DNA from: Paenibacillus whitsoniae
Lineage (GTDB): Bacteria; Bacillota; Bacilli; Paenibacillales; NBRC-103111
NCBI RefSeq assembly: GCF_003955665.1
Contig: NZ_RXHU01000078.1
Span: 1-64,000 of the forward strand
Reading direction: 5' to 3'
DNA length: 64,000 nt
In this document: positions 33,804 to 40,916 of the stretch, piece after piece
Numbering within the stretch: the first letter of the stretch is position 1
Layout: the number at the start of each line of letters is the position of its first letter
Notes under the pieces: model-generated
What the model was told of the DNA's origin: nothing
Database searches by the model: none
Seen by the model: the letters and a program-made list of their open reading frames with translations, nothing else
Translations under genes and position numbers: made by a program

Positions 33804-34349
33804 ATGTCTGAACAGCAACAATATTCTCAAGTAAACATTGAACCTTGGGCACCTGCCGATCTGAATTTGCTCCATCTTCTTAATGCGCCCGACATGATGG
33901 AGCATCTCGGCGGCCCGGAAACGGAAGATCAGCTTGCCGCACGGCACGAGCGGTACCTGACCCTTACTGAACGCAAGGCCGGCTGCATGTTCAGCGTTGT
34001 ATCGGTGCCAGACGGCCAGGCCGTCGGCAGTGTAGGCTACTGGAACACCAAGTGGCAGGGTGAGGACATCTACGAGATGGGCTGGGGCATCCTGCCTGCG
34101 TTCCAAGGAAGAGGCTTTGCGACTGCAGCTGTTCAGAAAGCCGTTGCGCTCGCCAAAGCGGCTGCTGACGGCAGTGCCGGTTCAGATCCCGACAAGCAAA
34201 TCAAGTTTATTCATGCCTTTCCGAGTATCGACAACCCGGCTTCCAACGCCGTTTGCCGTAAGCTAGGCTTCACACTTATTCAGCCGTGCGAGTTCGAATA
34301 TCCGCCAGGTCACTTCATGCAGTGCAACAATTGGCGGTTGGGCATTTAG
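33804..34349 (+). CDS. GNAT acetyltransferase (RimJ/RimL-like)
   Basis: A 181-residue enzyme. VNIEPWAPADLNLLHLLN is the usual first strand; YEMGWGILPAFQGRGFATAAVQKAVALA is acetyl-CoA motif A (Q/RxxGxG/A as QGRGFA); DNPASNAVCRKLGFTLI is motif B. RimJ/RimL relatives acetylate protein N-termini or small molecules; the substrate is unknown. CAGGAG lies upstream of the ATG. It may be transcribed with the LexA-controlled gene before it. Confidence 0.88.
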   Translation: MSEQQQYSQVNIEPWAPADLNLLHLLNAPDMMEHLGGPETEDQLAARHERYLTLTERKAGCMFSVVSVPDGQAVGSVGYWNTKWQGEDIYEMGWGILPAFQGRGFATAAVQKAVALAKAAADGSAGSDPDKQIKFIHAFPSIDNPASNAVCRKLGFTLIQPCEFEYPPGHFMQCNNWRLGI

Positions 34350-34442
34350 TGCAGTCCAACAAGACTAAATCTGCCGCAGGTTGAATTTTTGTGTGGGCAA
34401 GCGTACCATACCATGATAAACTAAACGTGGAGGTCGATTGTG

Positions 34443-34793
34443 ATGGGCGAAATGAACGAGCGCGAACTTCTCAGCGCGATTTTAAAAGCAGTTGAAACGT
34501 CAAATGCGAAGACAGACTCGCTAGCCGACGAACTGCTGCATTTCCGCAAAGATATGAATGAATTCAAAACAGATATGTATGAGTTTAAAAAAGATATGTA
34601 TGAATTCAAAAAAGATATGTATGAGTTCAAAACAGATATGTATGAGTTCAAAAAAGATATGAACGAATTCAGACGCGAAACGGTAAATTCTCTTAATAAG
34701 GTTGAGCGCCGACTACGTTTTGTTGAAACTGATTTTGATCAAATAAATGACCGTGTAGACAAATTAGAATTAAGAGGCGGTACATCCCATTGA
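34443..34793 (+). CDS. Coiled-coil protein with six heptad repeats
   Basis: A 116-residue helical protein. Residues 37-78 are six near-identical seven-residue units of the form DMxEFKx, encoded by six 21-base direct repeats (34551-34676). The C-terminal part, SLNKVERRLRFVETDFDQINDRVDKLEL, is also coiled-coil. No signal or membrane segment. GGAGG lies nine bases before the ATG at 34443, with a GTG just in front also in frame. Function unknown; it looks like an oligomerising rod. Confidence 0.8.
   Translation: MGEMNERELLSAILKAVETSNAKTDSLADELLHFRKDMNEFKTDMYEFKKDMYEFKKDMYEFKTDMYEFKKDMNEFRRETVNSLNKVERRLRFVETDFDQINDRVDKLELRGGTSH
34551..34676 (+). repeat. Six 21-base tandem repeats in the coiled-coil gene
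   Basis: Units start at 34551, 34572, 34593, 34614, 34635 and 34656; each begins GATATGWAYGA and keeps frame. The four central units differ from each other by one to three bases. Confidence 0.95.
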
Positions 34794-34989
34794 CAAGGGA
34801 AAAGTCGTCTCTTTTTTTGTCTCATGAACAAATAACGGCACGCCTCAGGACATTTTCCCCCTCGATGCTTGCCGCTATTTGTATTTTTTCTCCAACCCGG
34901 TCAACCTGCCCGCTCCAGGCCTGCTCGTCGTTTTGAACCCACATGCCGCCAGCCAACGTGCGAATAGGATACTAATGATTGACCCCTGT

Positions 34990-35541
34990 TCAATTCGCTT
35001 TAAAACAACCCTGCATATGATCATTCACCATTCCTACGCCCTGCATGTATGCATAGCAAATCGTCGATCCGACGAATTTGAAGCCGCGCTTCTTCAAGTC
35101 CTTGCTCATCGCATCCGACACGTCGGTGCTGGCCGGCAGGCGTTGACCGTGCTCGTAGTGATTCACAGTCGGCTTGCCGCCAACGAATCGCCAAATATAA
35201 GCGTCAAACGTGCCAAATTCTTCCTTCACTTTCAAGAACGCCTTCGCGTTCTGTACGGCCGCAGCAATTTTGAGTCGATTGCGAACGATGCCCGGATTTT
35301 GCATCAGATCTTGCATTTTCGCATCGTCGTATTGTGCGACTACTTCCGGGTCCCAGCCATCAAACGCTTCGCGGTAGCTCTCGCGCTTCTTGAGAATCGT
35401 ATACCAGCTCAAGCCCGCTTGCGCGCCTTCCAGATTGAGCATCTCAAACAGTTTGCGGTCATCATGTACGGGAACGCCCCATTCATGATCGTGGTAGTGT
35501 ATATATAACGGATCTTCATTTACCCAACTGCAACGATGCAT
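34990..35541 (-). CDS. tag: DNA-3-methyladenine glycosylase I
   Basis: A 183-residue base-excision repair enzyme removing 3-methyladenine. Visible are the N-terminal HRCSWVNEDPLYIHYHDHEWGVPV (zinc Cys and base-pocket residues), FEMLNLEGAQAGLSWYTIL with the catalytic-pocket Glu, and the C-terminal FVGSTICYAYMQGVGMVNDH holding the remaining zinc ligands. The ATG at 35541 follows GGTGAGG; a GTG four codons earlier is in frame. A LexA-type box sits just downstream of its -10, so SOS control is likely. Confidence 0.95.
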   Translation of the reverse strand: MHRCSWVNEDPLYIHYHDHEWGVPVHDDRKLFEMLNLEGAQAGLSWYTILKKRESYREAFDGWDPEVVAQYDDAKMQDLMQNPGIVRNRLKIAAAVQNAKAFLKVKEEFGTFDAYIWRFVGGKPTVNHYEHGQRLPASTDVSDAMSKDLKKRGFKFVGSTICYAYMQGVGMVNDHMQGCFKAN

Positions 35542-35564
35542 GTTCGTCTTCACCTCACCAATAG

Positions 35565-35580
35565 TAGAACAAATGTTCTA
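35565..35580 (-). promoter_or_regulatory. LexA-type box in front of tag
   Basis: TAGAACAAATGTTCTA; the GAACN4GTTC core is exact. It lies directly after the tag -10 element, where a bound repressor would block initiation. Confidence 0.7.
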
Positions 35581-35585
35581 TCATG

Positions 35586-35615
35586 ATTATAAAGCAAAGA
35601 CTAACCGATTGTCCA
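35586..35615 (-). promoter_or_regulatory. tag promoter
   Basis: TGGACA (35610-35615) and TATAAT (35586-35591) on the minus strand, spacing 18. The -35 lies in the loop of the terminator of the preceding operon. Confidence 0.6.
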
Positions 35616-35626
35616 GTTAGTCTTTG
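35595..35626 (-). terminator. Terminator hairpin at the end of the thiamine operon
   Basis: Perfect 11-base arms (35595-35605 with 35616-35626) with a ten-base loop; the TatD stop codon is in the stem, and the T-rich tail is CTTTATAAT. Confidence 0.6.
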
Positions 35627-36423
35627 TCCCGTGCGTTCAATCCATAAAACCGCTCCGTATTCCCGCGCACAATCGCCGCCGTCTCGGCAACAGCAAGCCC
35701 CTTCAACAAAGCGATCTGCTCGATGACAACATGAACCATACGCGGATGCGTTGCCTGCCCTTCAAATGGCCCCTCGAACAGCCAAGGCCCGTCAGTTTCC
35801 ACCATGATGTGCGTCAACGGATATTCTCGAACAAGCGTTCTGATCTCATCTTCATAGCACACATCCGGTGTGATTGAAATGAAATATCCCGCCTCGATCA
35901 TACGCCGTATCGTACTAACCGGGCCTTTGAACCAATGGAAGTGCGCCTTGGACACGCCATGCCTATGTAGCAAGTCGATCACCACATCGGCATCCTCGTA
36001 CACGGCATGGAGCACAACAGGCTTGTTCAGTTCTGCAGCCAGCGCGATAAACTGCTCTAACAGCTTCACATACGGCTCCTCTTCAAAATGACGCCCTTCC
36101 GCTTCTACTTCCGTGCGCGTATAGTAAGGCAAACCGATTTCCCCTATCGCAACCATCTCGTCTTTCCGCTCCCGAATCCATGCCAGCAGCTCAGCAAGCT
36201 CCGCATCCGAAGGCAGCGCCTGCTCGGGATGAAAGCCATACGCTGCCCACACGTGATCCGGGAACGATTCCCTTAGCCGCTGAGTCGCTTGGCAGGACGC
36301 CAAATGGCGCGATACCGCCACGAGCCCCAGCACATTGTTGCCAACCAGCTCCTCGCATATCTCCCGAGCCCGCACCTCCGGGTACATATCCAGATGTATA
36401 TGTGCATCGATCGCCTTATACAT
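35617..36423 (-). CDS. TatD family metal-dependent hydrolase
   Basis: A 268-residue TIM-barrel hydrolase. Metal ligands are seen in IDAHIHLD (residues 5-12), AIGEIGLPYY (Glu), PVVLHAVYEDA (His), KAHFHWFKG (His) and VETDGPWLF (Asp). TatD proteins are nucleases or esterases. It overlaps the stop of the ATPase gene by eight bases and is the last gene of a TPP-riboswitch operon, so a role linked to thiamine precursors may be worth testing. It is more divergent from classical TatD (YabD) than a housekeeping copy would be. Confidence 0.88.
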   Translation of the reverse strand: MYKAIDAHIHLDMYPEVRAREICEELVGNNVLGLVAVSRHLASCQATQRLRESFPDHVWAAYGFHPEQALPSDAELAELLAWIRERKDEMVAIGEIGLPYYTRTEVEAEGRHFEEEPYVKLLEQFIALAAELNKPVVLHAVYEDADVVIDLLHRHGVSKAHFHWFKGPVSTIRRMIEAGYFISITPDVCYEDEIRTLVREYPLTHIMVETDGPWLFEGPFEGQATHPRMVHVVIEQIALLKGLAVAETAAIVRGNTERFYGLNARDKD

Positions 36424-37183
36424 TGGCCCTCTCCTTTCTCAGCAAGCGCTGGATGTGCTGCCGCATGTCAATAAACGCCGGTTCCAGCATCACCGCTTCC
36501 GTCCTCGGCCTCGCAAACGGTACATGGAGCTCTTCCAGCACGGTCGATGGCTTATTAGAAAGCACATAAATGCGATCCGATAAGAAGAGCGCTTCCTCGA
36601 TGCTGTGCGTAATAAATAAAATCGAGCGCTTATTCTGCTCCCATATTGAAAGCAGCCACGCCTGCATCTCCAGCCTAGTCAGCGCATCTAGCGCTCCAAA
36701 CGGCTCATCCAGGCACATAAGCTCCTGAGGGCTTAGCAACGCTCTCAAAAAAGCCACACGCTGCTGCATACCGCCTGACAAGACATGCGGATACTCCCGC
36801 TCATAGCCGCCAAGTCCGACCTTCGGCAGCCATTCACGCGCTTTCTCCAGCGCGCTGCTCCGGCTCTCCCCCGCCACTTCCAGGCCTAGCGCGACATTGG
36901 CTTCAATCGAGCGCCACGGAAACAGCGCTGGCATTTGCGGCATGTACGCGATCAAGCCTTTCTCGCCAGTGACTTGCTTGCCGTCCAGCCAGACTTCCCC
37001 AGCTGTCGGCTTGATCAATCCGCCTATAATATGAAAGAGCGTGCTCTTCCCGCTCCCCGAAGGGCCGATCAACGACACGAATTCCCCTTCACCGACCGTA
37101 AGGGAAATATCGCCGAGCACGGGCTGGAGCTGCTTTTTGACCGGAAAGCTGTGCCGGATTTCTTTCAATTCCAATTTCGCCAT
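36416..37183 (-). CDS. ABC transporter ATPase for a thiamine precursor (ThiZ-like)
   Basis: A 255-residue ATPase. Walker A is GPSGSGKST, the Q-loop MPQMPALFPW, the signature LSGGMQQRVAFLRAL, Walker B LMCLDEPFGALD, and the switch His is in FITHSIEEALF. This nitrate/taurine/thiazole-type subclass pairs with NMT1/THI5-like binding proteins. AAGGAGG lies eight bases before the ATG at 37183; the longer N-terminus is excluded by that. It overlaps the TatD gene. Confidence 0.93.
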   Translation of the reverse strand: MAKLELKEIRHSFPVKKQLQPVLGDISLTVGEGEFVSLIGPSGSGKSTLFHIIGGLIKPTAGEVWLDGKQVTGEKGLIAYMPQMPALFPWRSIEANVALGLEVAGESRSSALEKAREWLPKVGLGGYEREYPHVLSGGMQQRVAFLRALLSPQELMCLDEPFGALDALTRLEMQAWLLSIWEQNKRSILFITHSIEEALFLSDRIYVLSNKPSTVLEELHVPFARPRTEAVMLEPAFIDMRQHIQRLLRKERANV

Positions 37184-37196
37184 CGTGCCAGCCTCC

Positions 37197-37964
37197 TTAA
37201 GATGACCGCTTCGTCTGCCAGCGGATGACCAGTTTCTCAAGCCCCGCAATGCACCAGAAAAAGAGCAGACTCAAGATCACGATAATACCGATGGCCACGA
37301 ACTCTCGATCCGCCCGAAACGCAGATTTTTGCAAAATCATGTAATACCCCAGCCCGACATTTCCGCCGAGCCACTCCGCAATCACCGCACCCATGACGCT
37401 GTACGTGGCGGAGATCTTTAACCCCGTAAACAAAAAGGGCAAAGCATGCGGCAGCTCAAGTTTATAAAAAATTTGACGCGAGCTCGCGCCGATCATGTGC
37501 ATGTAGCTGAGCATGCTTCGATCCGTCTGCGTCAAGCCATCGAGCGTCGACATCGTCACAGGAAAAAAACAAACAAGCGAAATAAGGACGAGCTTCGGCA
37601 GGATGCCAAAGCCGAGTAGAATGACCAACAAAGGCCCGATCGCAATGACCGGGATGTTCTGCGAAAGAATAAGCAGCGGATAAAAACCCGCCTTTACGAA
37701 CGGCATCCTGTGCAGCACGCATGCGACCATAAGGCCGATCGCGCTGCCAACACCAAAGCCCAGCAGCATCAGTTTGAGCGTCGCCCACGTGTGCATCCAC
37801 ACGCGCGGCATGTCCGTCGTGCCGTCTCGAAGTATTTTCAATGGGCTGGGAAGCAGCCACGACGCTGTGCCGCCCCAAGTGACGGCCAACTGCCAAACGA
37901 GCAGAAGCAGGATAACGACCACAAGGGGCGGCCATCCTGCTTGAAACCAGCGCGATTTGCGCAT
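37197..37964 (-). CDS. ABC transporter permease for a thiamine precursor (ThiX-like)
   Basis: A 255-residue inner-membrane permease of the SsuC/TauC type with six membrane segments, the first at about residues 12-32. The coupling loop is MLSYMHMIGASSRQIFYKLELPHALPFLFTGLKISA. Its start overlaps the stop of the thiamine-binding protein gene (TAATG), and the ATPase gene follows by 13 bases. Together with the upstream TPP riboswitch this points to import of the pyrimidine precursor HMP or a thiamine breakdown product. Confidence 0.92.
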   Translation of the reverse strand: MRKSRWFQAGWPPLVVVILLLLVWQLAVTWGGTASWLLPSPLKILRDGTTDMPRVWMHTWATLKLMLLGFGVGSAIGLMVACVLHRMPFVKAGFYPLLILSQNIPVIAIGPLLVILLGFGILPKLVLISLVCFFPVTMSTLDGLTQTDRSMLSYMHMIGASSRQIFYKLELPHALPFLFTGLKISATYSVMGAVIAEWLGGNVGLGYYMILQKSAFRADREFVAIGIIVILSLLFFWCIAGLEKLVIRWQTKRSS

Positions 37965-38254
37965 TACCGATATTTCTCCGTCAGCTTGTCCATCGACGCG
38001 CCGGACGGATTGAAGTAAATTTTCACTTGAGAAATGACATTCGGACTCCCCATGTCGATCATCGCCGCATTCATATCTTGGATGATTTGCAGCAACTGCG
38101 GAAGGTCGCCTTCCATCGTCGTTTCCAGTGGGGATACGAAATATTTGACGCCAGACGCAGCAATCACTTCAATTGCGCGATCCACATAAGGGATGACGTC
38201 CTCGTTGTTTACCGTTTTAGGCAAAATTTGAATACTTACAAGCGCGTTTGCCAT
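37964..38254 (-). CDS. Thiamine-binding protein, YkoF/MTH1187 family
   Basis: A 96-residue protein of the DUF77/Thiamine_BP family: MANALVSIQILP, VDRAIEVIAASGVKYFVSPLETTMEG and the C-terminal SQVKIYFNPSGASMDKLTEKYR. Family members such as YkoF bind thiamine or HMP in the cytoplasm. It lies between the binding-protein and permease genes of the same operon. The ATG at 38254 fits the family start; an ATG seven codons earlier is possible. Confidence 0.9.
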   Translation of the reverse strand: MANALVSIQILPKTVNNEDVIPYVDRAIEVIAASGVKYFVSPLETTMEGDLPQLLQIIQDMNAAMIDMGSPNVISQVKIYFNPSGASMDKLTEKYR

Positions 38255-38275
38255 GCTCCAACCGCCTTCCTCCAT

Positions 38276-39298
38276 TTATTTCGTGCCTGCCGCCGGCAGA
38301 AAGTCGTTCGTAAAAGCGGCGTCGACGTCCAGCTTCTTCTCCAGCAGCTTATGATCCAACATCCAGTTCGCGTAGTTCTCCCAAACGCTGCGCTTTTGCT
38401 CGCCCCAACGCGGCGCGTCGTCCTGATAGCGGGTTGCGAGCCATTTTTGGGACGCTGTTACCAGCTTCGGATCCAGATCAGGCACGGCTTTCGTGAGCAT
38501 TTTCGCCGCATCCTCCGGCTTCGCAATCGCGAATTGGTACCCTTTCGACGCAGCGGCAACGAATGCCTTCACGACGTCCGGCTTGGTTTTGATCATATTC
38601 TCGTTCGTAGCCAGCACCGGCGTATAATAGTCCAGTTTATCCGAATATTTGTTCAAATAAATCATGTTCATCGGCTCGCCGCGCAGTTCGGCGTCAATGC
38701 CTGTCCACGCGTAATAGATCCAAGCAAAATCAATATCCCGCTTCACTGCCGTAAAATAATCCGCCTCACCGATATTCACCATCTTCACCTTGCTCGCGTC
38801 CGCTTTCTCGGATTGCATCAAGGATTCAATCATCGCACTTTCAGCCGGTGCTCCCCAACCGCCATAAGTTTTCCCTTCGAAATCCTTCGGCGTCTTAATG
38901 TTCTTCGCAACCGGCGACGCAAAGCCCGATGTATTATGCTGAATGACCGCAGCAATGGACACTAGCGGCACGCCTTGAATACGCCCTTGCGTAATGCTCT
39001 CCTGATATGATACGCCGAATTCCGCCGCGCCGGAGGCAACCATCGCATCCGCCCCGCTTTCGCCCGGGGAAATAATTTGCACATTGAGGCCCTCTTGCTC
39101 AAAGAAGCCTTGATCCTTCGCGACATAGAGGCCCGTATGATTCGTATTCGGCGTCCAGTCCAGGACAACCTTCACATCTGTCAACGGCTTCGCGCTTCCC
39201 GCAGGCTTCGTTACATCATTCCCAGGCGCTTTCCCGCAGCCCGCCATCAACACCGTCAAGCCAACCAGCATCGCTGGTGCCAGTTTCGTCCATTTCAT
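38276..39298 (-). CDS. Thiamine-precursor-binding lipoprotein (ThiY/NMT1-like)
   Basis: A 340-residue solute-binding protein. The signal peptide ends in the lipobox LMAGC with Cys21. VVLDWTPNTNHTGLYVAKDQGFF is the hallmark of the NMT1/THI5-like HMP-binding family; PGESGADAMVASGAAEFGVSY follows. The ATG at 39298 has GGAGAGGAG upstream. A longer open frame runs into the riboswitch and is not coding. It binds an HMP-like pyrimidine outside the cell for the ThiXZ permease. Confidence 0.94.
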   Translation of the reverse strand: MKWTKLAPAMLVGLTVLMAGCGKAPGNDVTKPAGSAKPLTDVKVVLDWTPNTNHTGLYVAKDQGFFEQEGLNVQIISPGESGADAMVASGAAEFGVSYQESITQGRIQGVPLVSIAAVIQHNTSGFASPVAKNIKTPKDFEGKTYGGWGAPAESAMIESLMQSEKADASKVKMVNIGEADYFTAVKRDIDFAWIYYAWTGIDAELRGEPMNMIYLNKYSDKLDYYTPVLATNENMIKTKPDVVKAFVAAASKGYQFAIAKPEDAAKMLTKAVPDLDPKLVTASQKWLATRYQDDAPRWGEQKRSVWENYANWMLDHKLLEKKLDVDAAFTNDFLPAAGTK

Positions 39299-39333
39299 CT
39301 TTATATTTCTCCTCTCCACACCCTGTTGTACCA

Positions 39334-39363
39334 AAAGAAAAAAGCCCCCGGAATCCGGGAGCG
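39334..39363 (-). terminator. Expression-platform terminator of the TPP riboswitch
   Basis: Stem GCTCCCGG/CCGGGGGC on the minus strand followed by six T, about 35 bases upstream of the first start codon and downstream of the aptamer. Confidence 0.8.
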
Positions 39364-39426
39364 CCATCTGTAGAAAATGTAAGTTGACAAGCTGATCCAA
39401 CCGCGGCAGCGGCCGAAGAACCTGCA

Positions 39427-39525
39427 TGTAGTTATATTTCTCTACGCTGGCATTACCCAGATCAGATAAACGGTAAGTGACATCCCGGTCACAATCTCAG
39501 CCTGACTTCACAAGCTCCCGTGTCG
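39427..39525 (-). ncRNA. TPP (thiamine pyrophosphate) riboswitch
   Basis: The minus strand shows the THI-box elements in order: ACGGGAGCTTG, GGCTGAGATTGTGACC, then TTATCTGATCTGGGTAATGCCAGCG and TAGAGAAA, the conserved core of P2-P4-P5 split by positions 39437-39516. A terminator follows at 39334-39363. High TPP should stop transcription of the downstream transport operon. Confidence 0.95.
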
Positions 39526-39580
39526 TTCTTATTGGTCAATCCCTACCATACCGCAATTTTCGACAAAAGGCAATTGTTCC

Positions 39581-40432
39581 TTATTTTTTGACCCATTCCT
39601 TTAGCTTCATGCCAAGCCGTCTGGCATCCTCATAGCCCAGCTCAAACAACGCTTGCAGCTTCTTCGGATCCTTCTCCATCCGGCCGACGGTCACTTTCTG
39701 TGAAGGGCGAATAATCAAGGCGCTGCCGTCCGCTTCCATCGTGTCGATCATCTGCAGCGTATTGTTGTAAATTTCACTCCGGTTGACCAACACATTCACT
39801 AATCCCTTATATCGCGGGTAAAAAGATCGAGCCAACCACCCCTGTTTGAACGGCCGTTTCCGATACCCAAACTCCTTGGTCAATACAATTAAATGCTTCT
39901 TATTGCCGTCCGCCACCGACTTTTGCACTGGAATCGGATCGACCAGCCCGCCGTCAAACAGCGTTCTTCCTTTATACTGCATCGGCGTCGCCACGAACGG
40001 CAGTGAGCTGGACGCTTGTATAATCGGAATCGTCTGCTCCATAAGCTCGTGTTTGGTAAAATAAATCGGTTCCCCTGTATGCGCGTCTGTTGTACCGATC
40101 GCAAATTGCTGATCTGAGTTGTAAAAGGTCTCATAGTCAAACGGGACCAACTGATTCGGAATGACGTTAAAAATAAAGTCCATGCCAAAAATGCTTTTAT
40201 GTCGAATCAGGTTCCGATAGCTTAAATAGCGATGGTCGGCAATGTAATCGAGCGTGACTTTCTTGTTTCTGCCGAGCTGCCTCGAAATGTAAGAAATGGC
40301 ATTGCAAGCCCCCGCCGATACGCCAACAACGTAAGGAAAATATAAATCTTGTTCCATCAAGTATTCTAAGACTCCCGCAGTGTATACCCCGCGCATACCT
40401 CCGCCTTCCAGTACGAGTCCTATTCCTTCCAT
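39581..40432 (-). CDS. Patatin-like phospholipase (YqhO type)
   Basis: A 283-residue cytoplasmic serine lipase. The oxyanion loop is LEGGGMRGVYTAG (about 6-18), the nucleophile GVSAGACNA with Ser at about 40, and the dyad Asp is in LFDGGLVDPIPV. The fold is patatin-like; Bacillus YqhO and YchK are the closest well-known relatives. AGAGGG and the ATG at 40432 fit; a GTG three codons earlier is in frame. The head-group or acyl substrate is unknown. Confidence 0.92.
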   Translation of the reverse strand: MEGIGLVLEGGGMRGVYTAGVLEYLMEQDLYFPYVVGVSAGACNAISYISRQLGRNKKVTLDYIADHRYLSYRNLIRHKSIFGMDFIFNVIPNQLVPFDYETFYNSDQQFAIGTTDAHTGEPIYFTKHELMEQTIPIIQASSSLPFVATPMQYKGRTLFDGGLVDPIPVQKSVADGNKKHLIVLTKEFGYRKRPFKQGWLARSFYPRYKGLVNVLVNRSEIYNNTLQMIDTMEADGSALIIRPSQKVTVGRMEKDPKKLQALFELGYEDARRLGMKLKEWVKK

Positions 40433-40580
40433 GGGAGGCACCCTCTTTCTAACTGTCTAACTGCACCACTGTCTAGCATACAGGAAATGTAAATCAAAAT
40501 AAACGTGTCTTTCCCTTCGAAAATGAGACAAACACGCAGATTTTCTCTATTTTTCGCGTTCAGATTGTGGGAAAAAGGCA

Positions 40581-40623
40581 GTTTAGGCGCGTTTTTGCGG
40601 AAATTCAAGAAACTGTCCTAAAC
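40581..40623. repeat. Inverted repeat in the region before the patatin-like gene
   Basis: GTTTAGG (40581-40587) and CCTAAAC (40617-40623). The 40433-40644 region is AT-rich and has no supported gene. Confidence 0.35.
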
Positions 40624-40644
40624 TAATTTACAGTTTTGGCGAAA

Positions 40645-40682
40645 ATGAAAAAGAGGAAGCAAGAAACTTCCATGCCTCCTCT
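40645..40682 (-). terminator. Terminator of the 43-residue gene
   Basis: Minus-strand stem AGAGGAGGC/GCTTCCTCT (one G-T pair) followed by TTTTTCATTTT, 24 bases past the stop. Confidence 0.7.
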
Positions 40683-40705
40683 GAGATAATGCCTCCGCAC
40701 ACACA

Positions 40706-40837
40706 TTATGTGCTTGTTTTACTAATGTTGTTCAGGCTTGGAGGCAGCTTGTCCGCCTTTTCCTTGGACAGCGTCTGCGCCTCTTCGGTGAAGTGCGCCT
40801 CGTTCTGTTGATTGTTCTTTTTATCCGCTTTGCTCAA
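40706..40837 (-). CDS. Micro-protein, 43 residues, TTG start
   Basis: TTG at 40837 preceded by a near-ideal GGAGGTGAT four bases upstream. The product is polar, rich in Lys, Asn, Gln and Ser (SKADKKNNQQNEAHFTEEA...), without Cys or Trp, ending in TST. It has its own terminator. Size and composition recall minor small spore proteins of Bacilli, but no family motif is certain, so the function is left open. Confidence 0.65.
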   Translation of the reverse strand: MSKADKKNNQQNEAHFTEEAQTLSKEKADKLPPSLNNISKTST

Positions 40838-40916
40838 GTAAATCACCTCCGTCATCTCCACCGTAGTATGAGATGTCGGAAGCGTTCTTATGCCTGCGGA
40901 TCCTTCATGCCATTAA

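Noticed and set aside
34421..34651. Minus-strand frame of repeated NSYISxL units
   Set aside because: It is the antisense shadow of the heptad repeats in the coiled-coil gene.
34823..34944. Possible small minus-strand gene downstream of tag
   Set aside because: The frame closes after about 32 codons, has no ribosome binding site and no conserved look.
39299..39427. N-terminal extension of the thiamine-precursor binding protein
   Set aside because: The in-frame extension overlaps the terminator and TPP aptamer; the lipoprotein signal peptide starts at 39298 with a good ribosome binding site.
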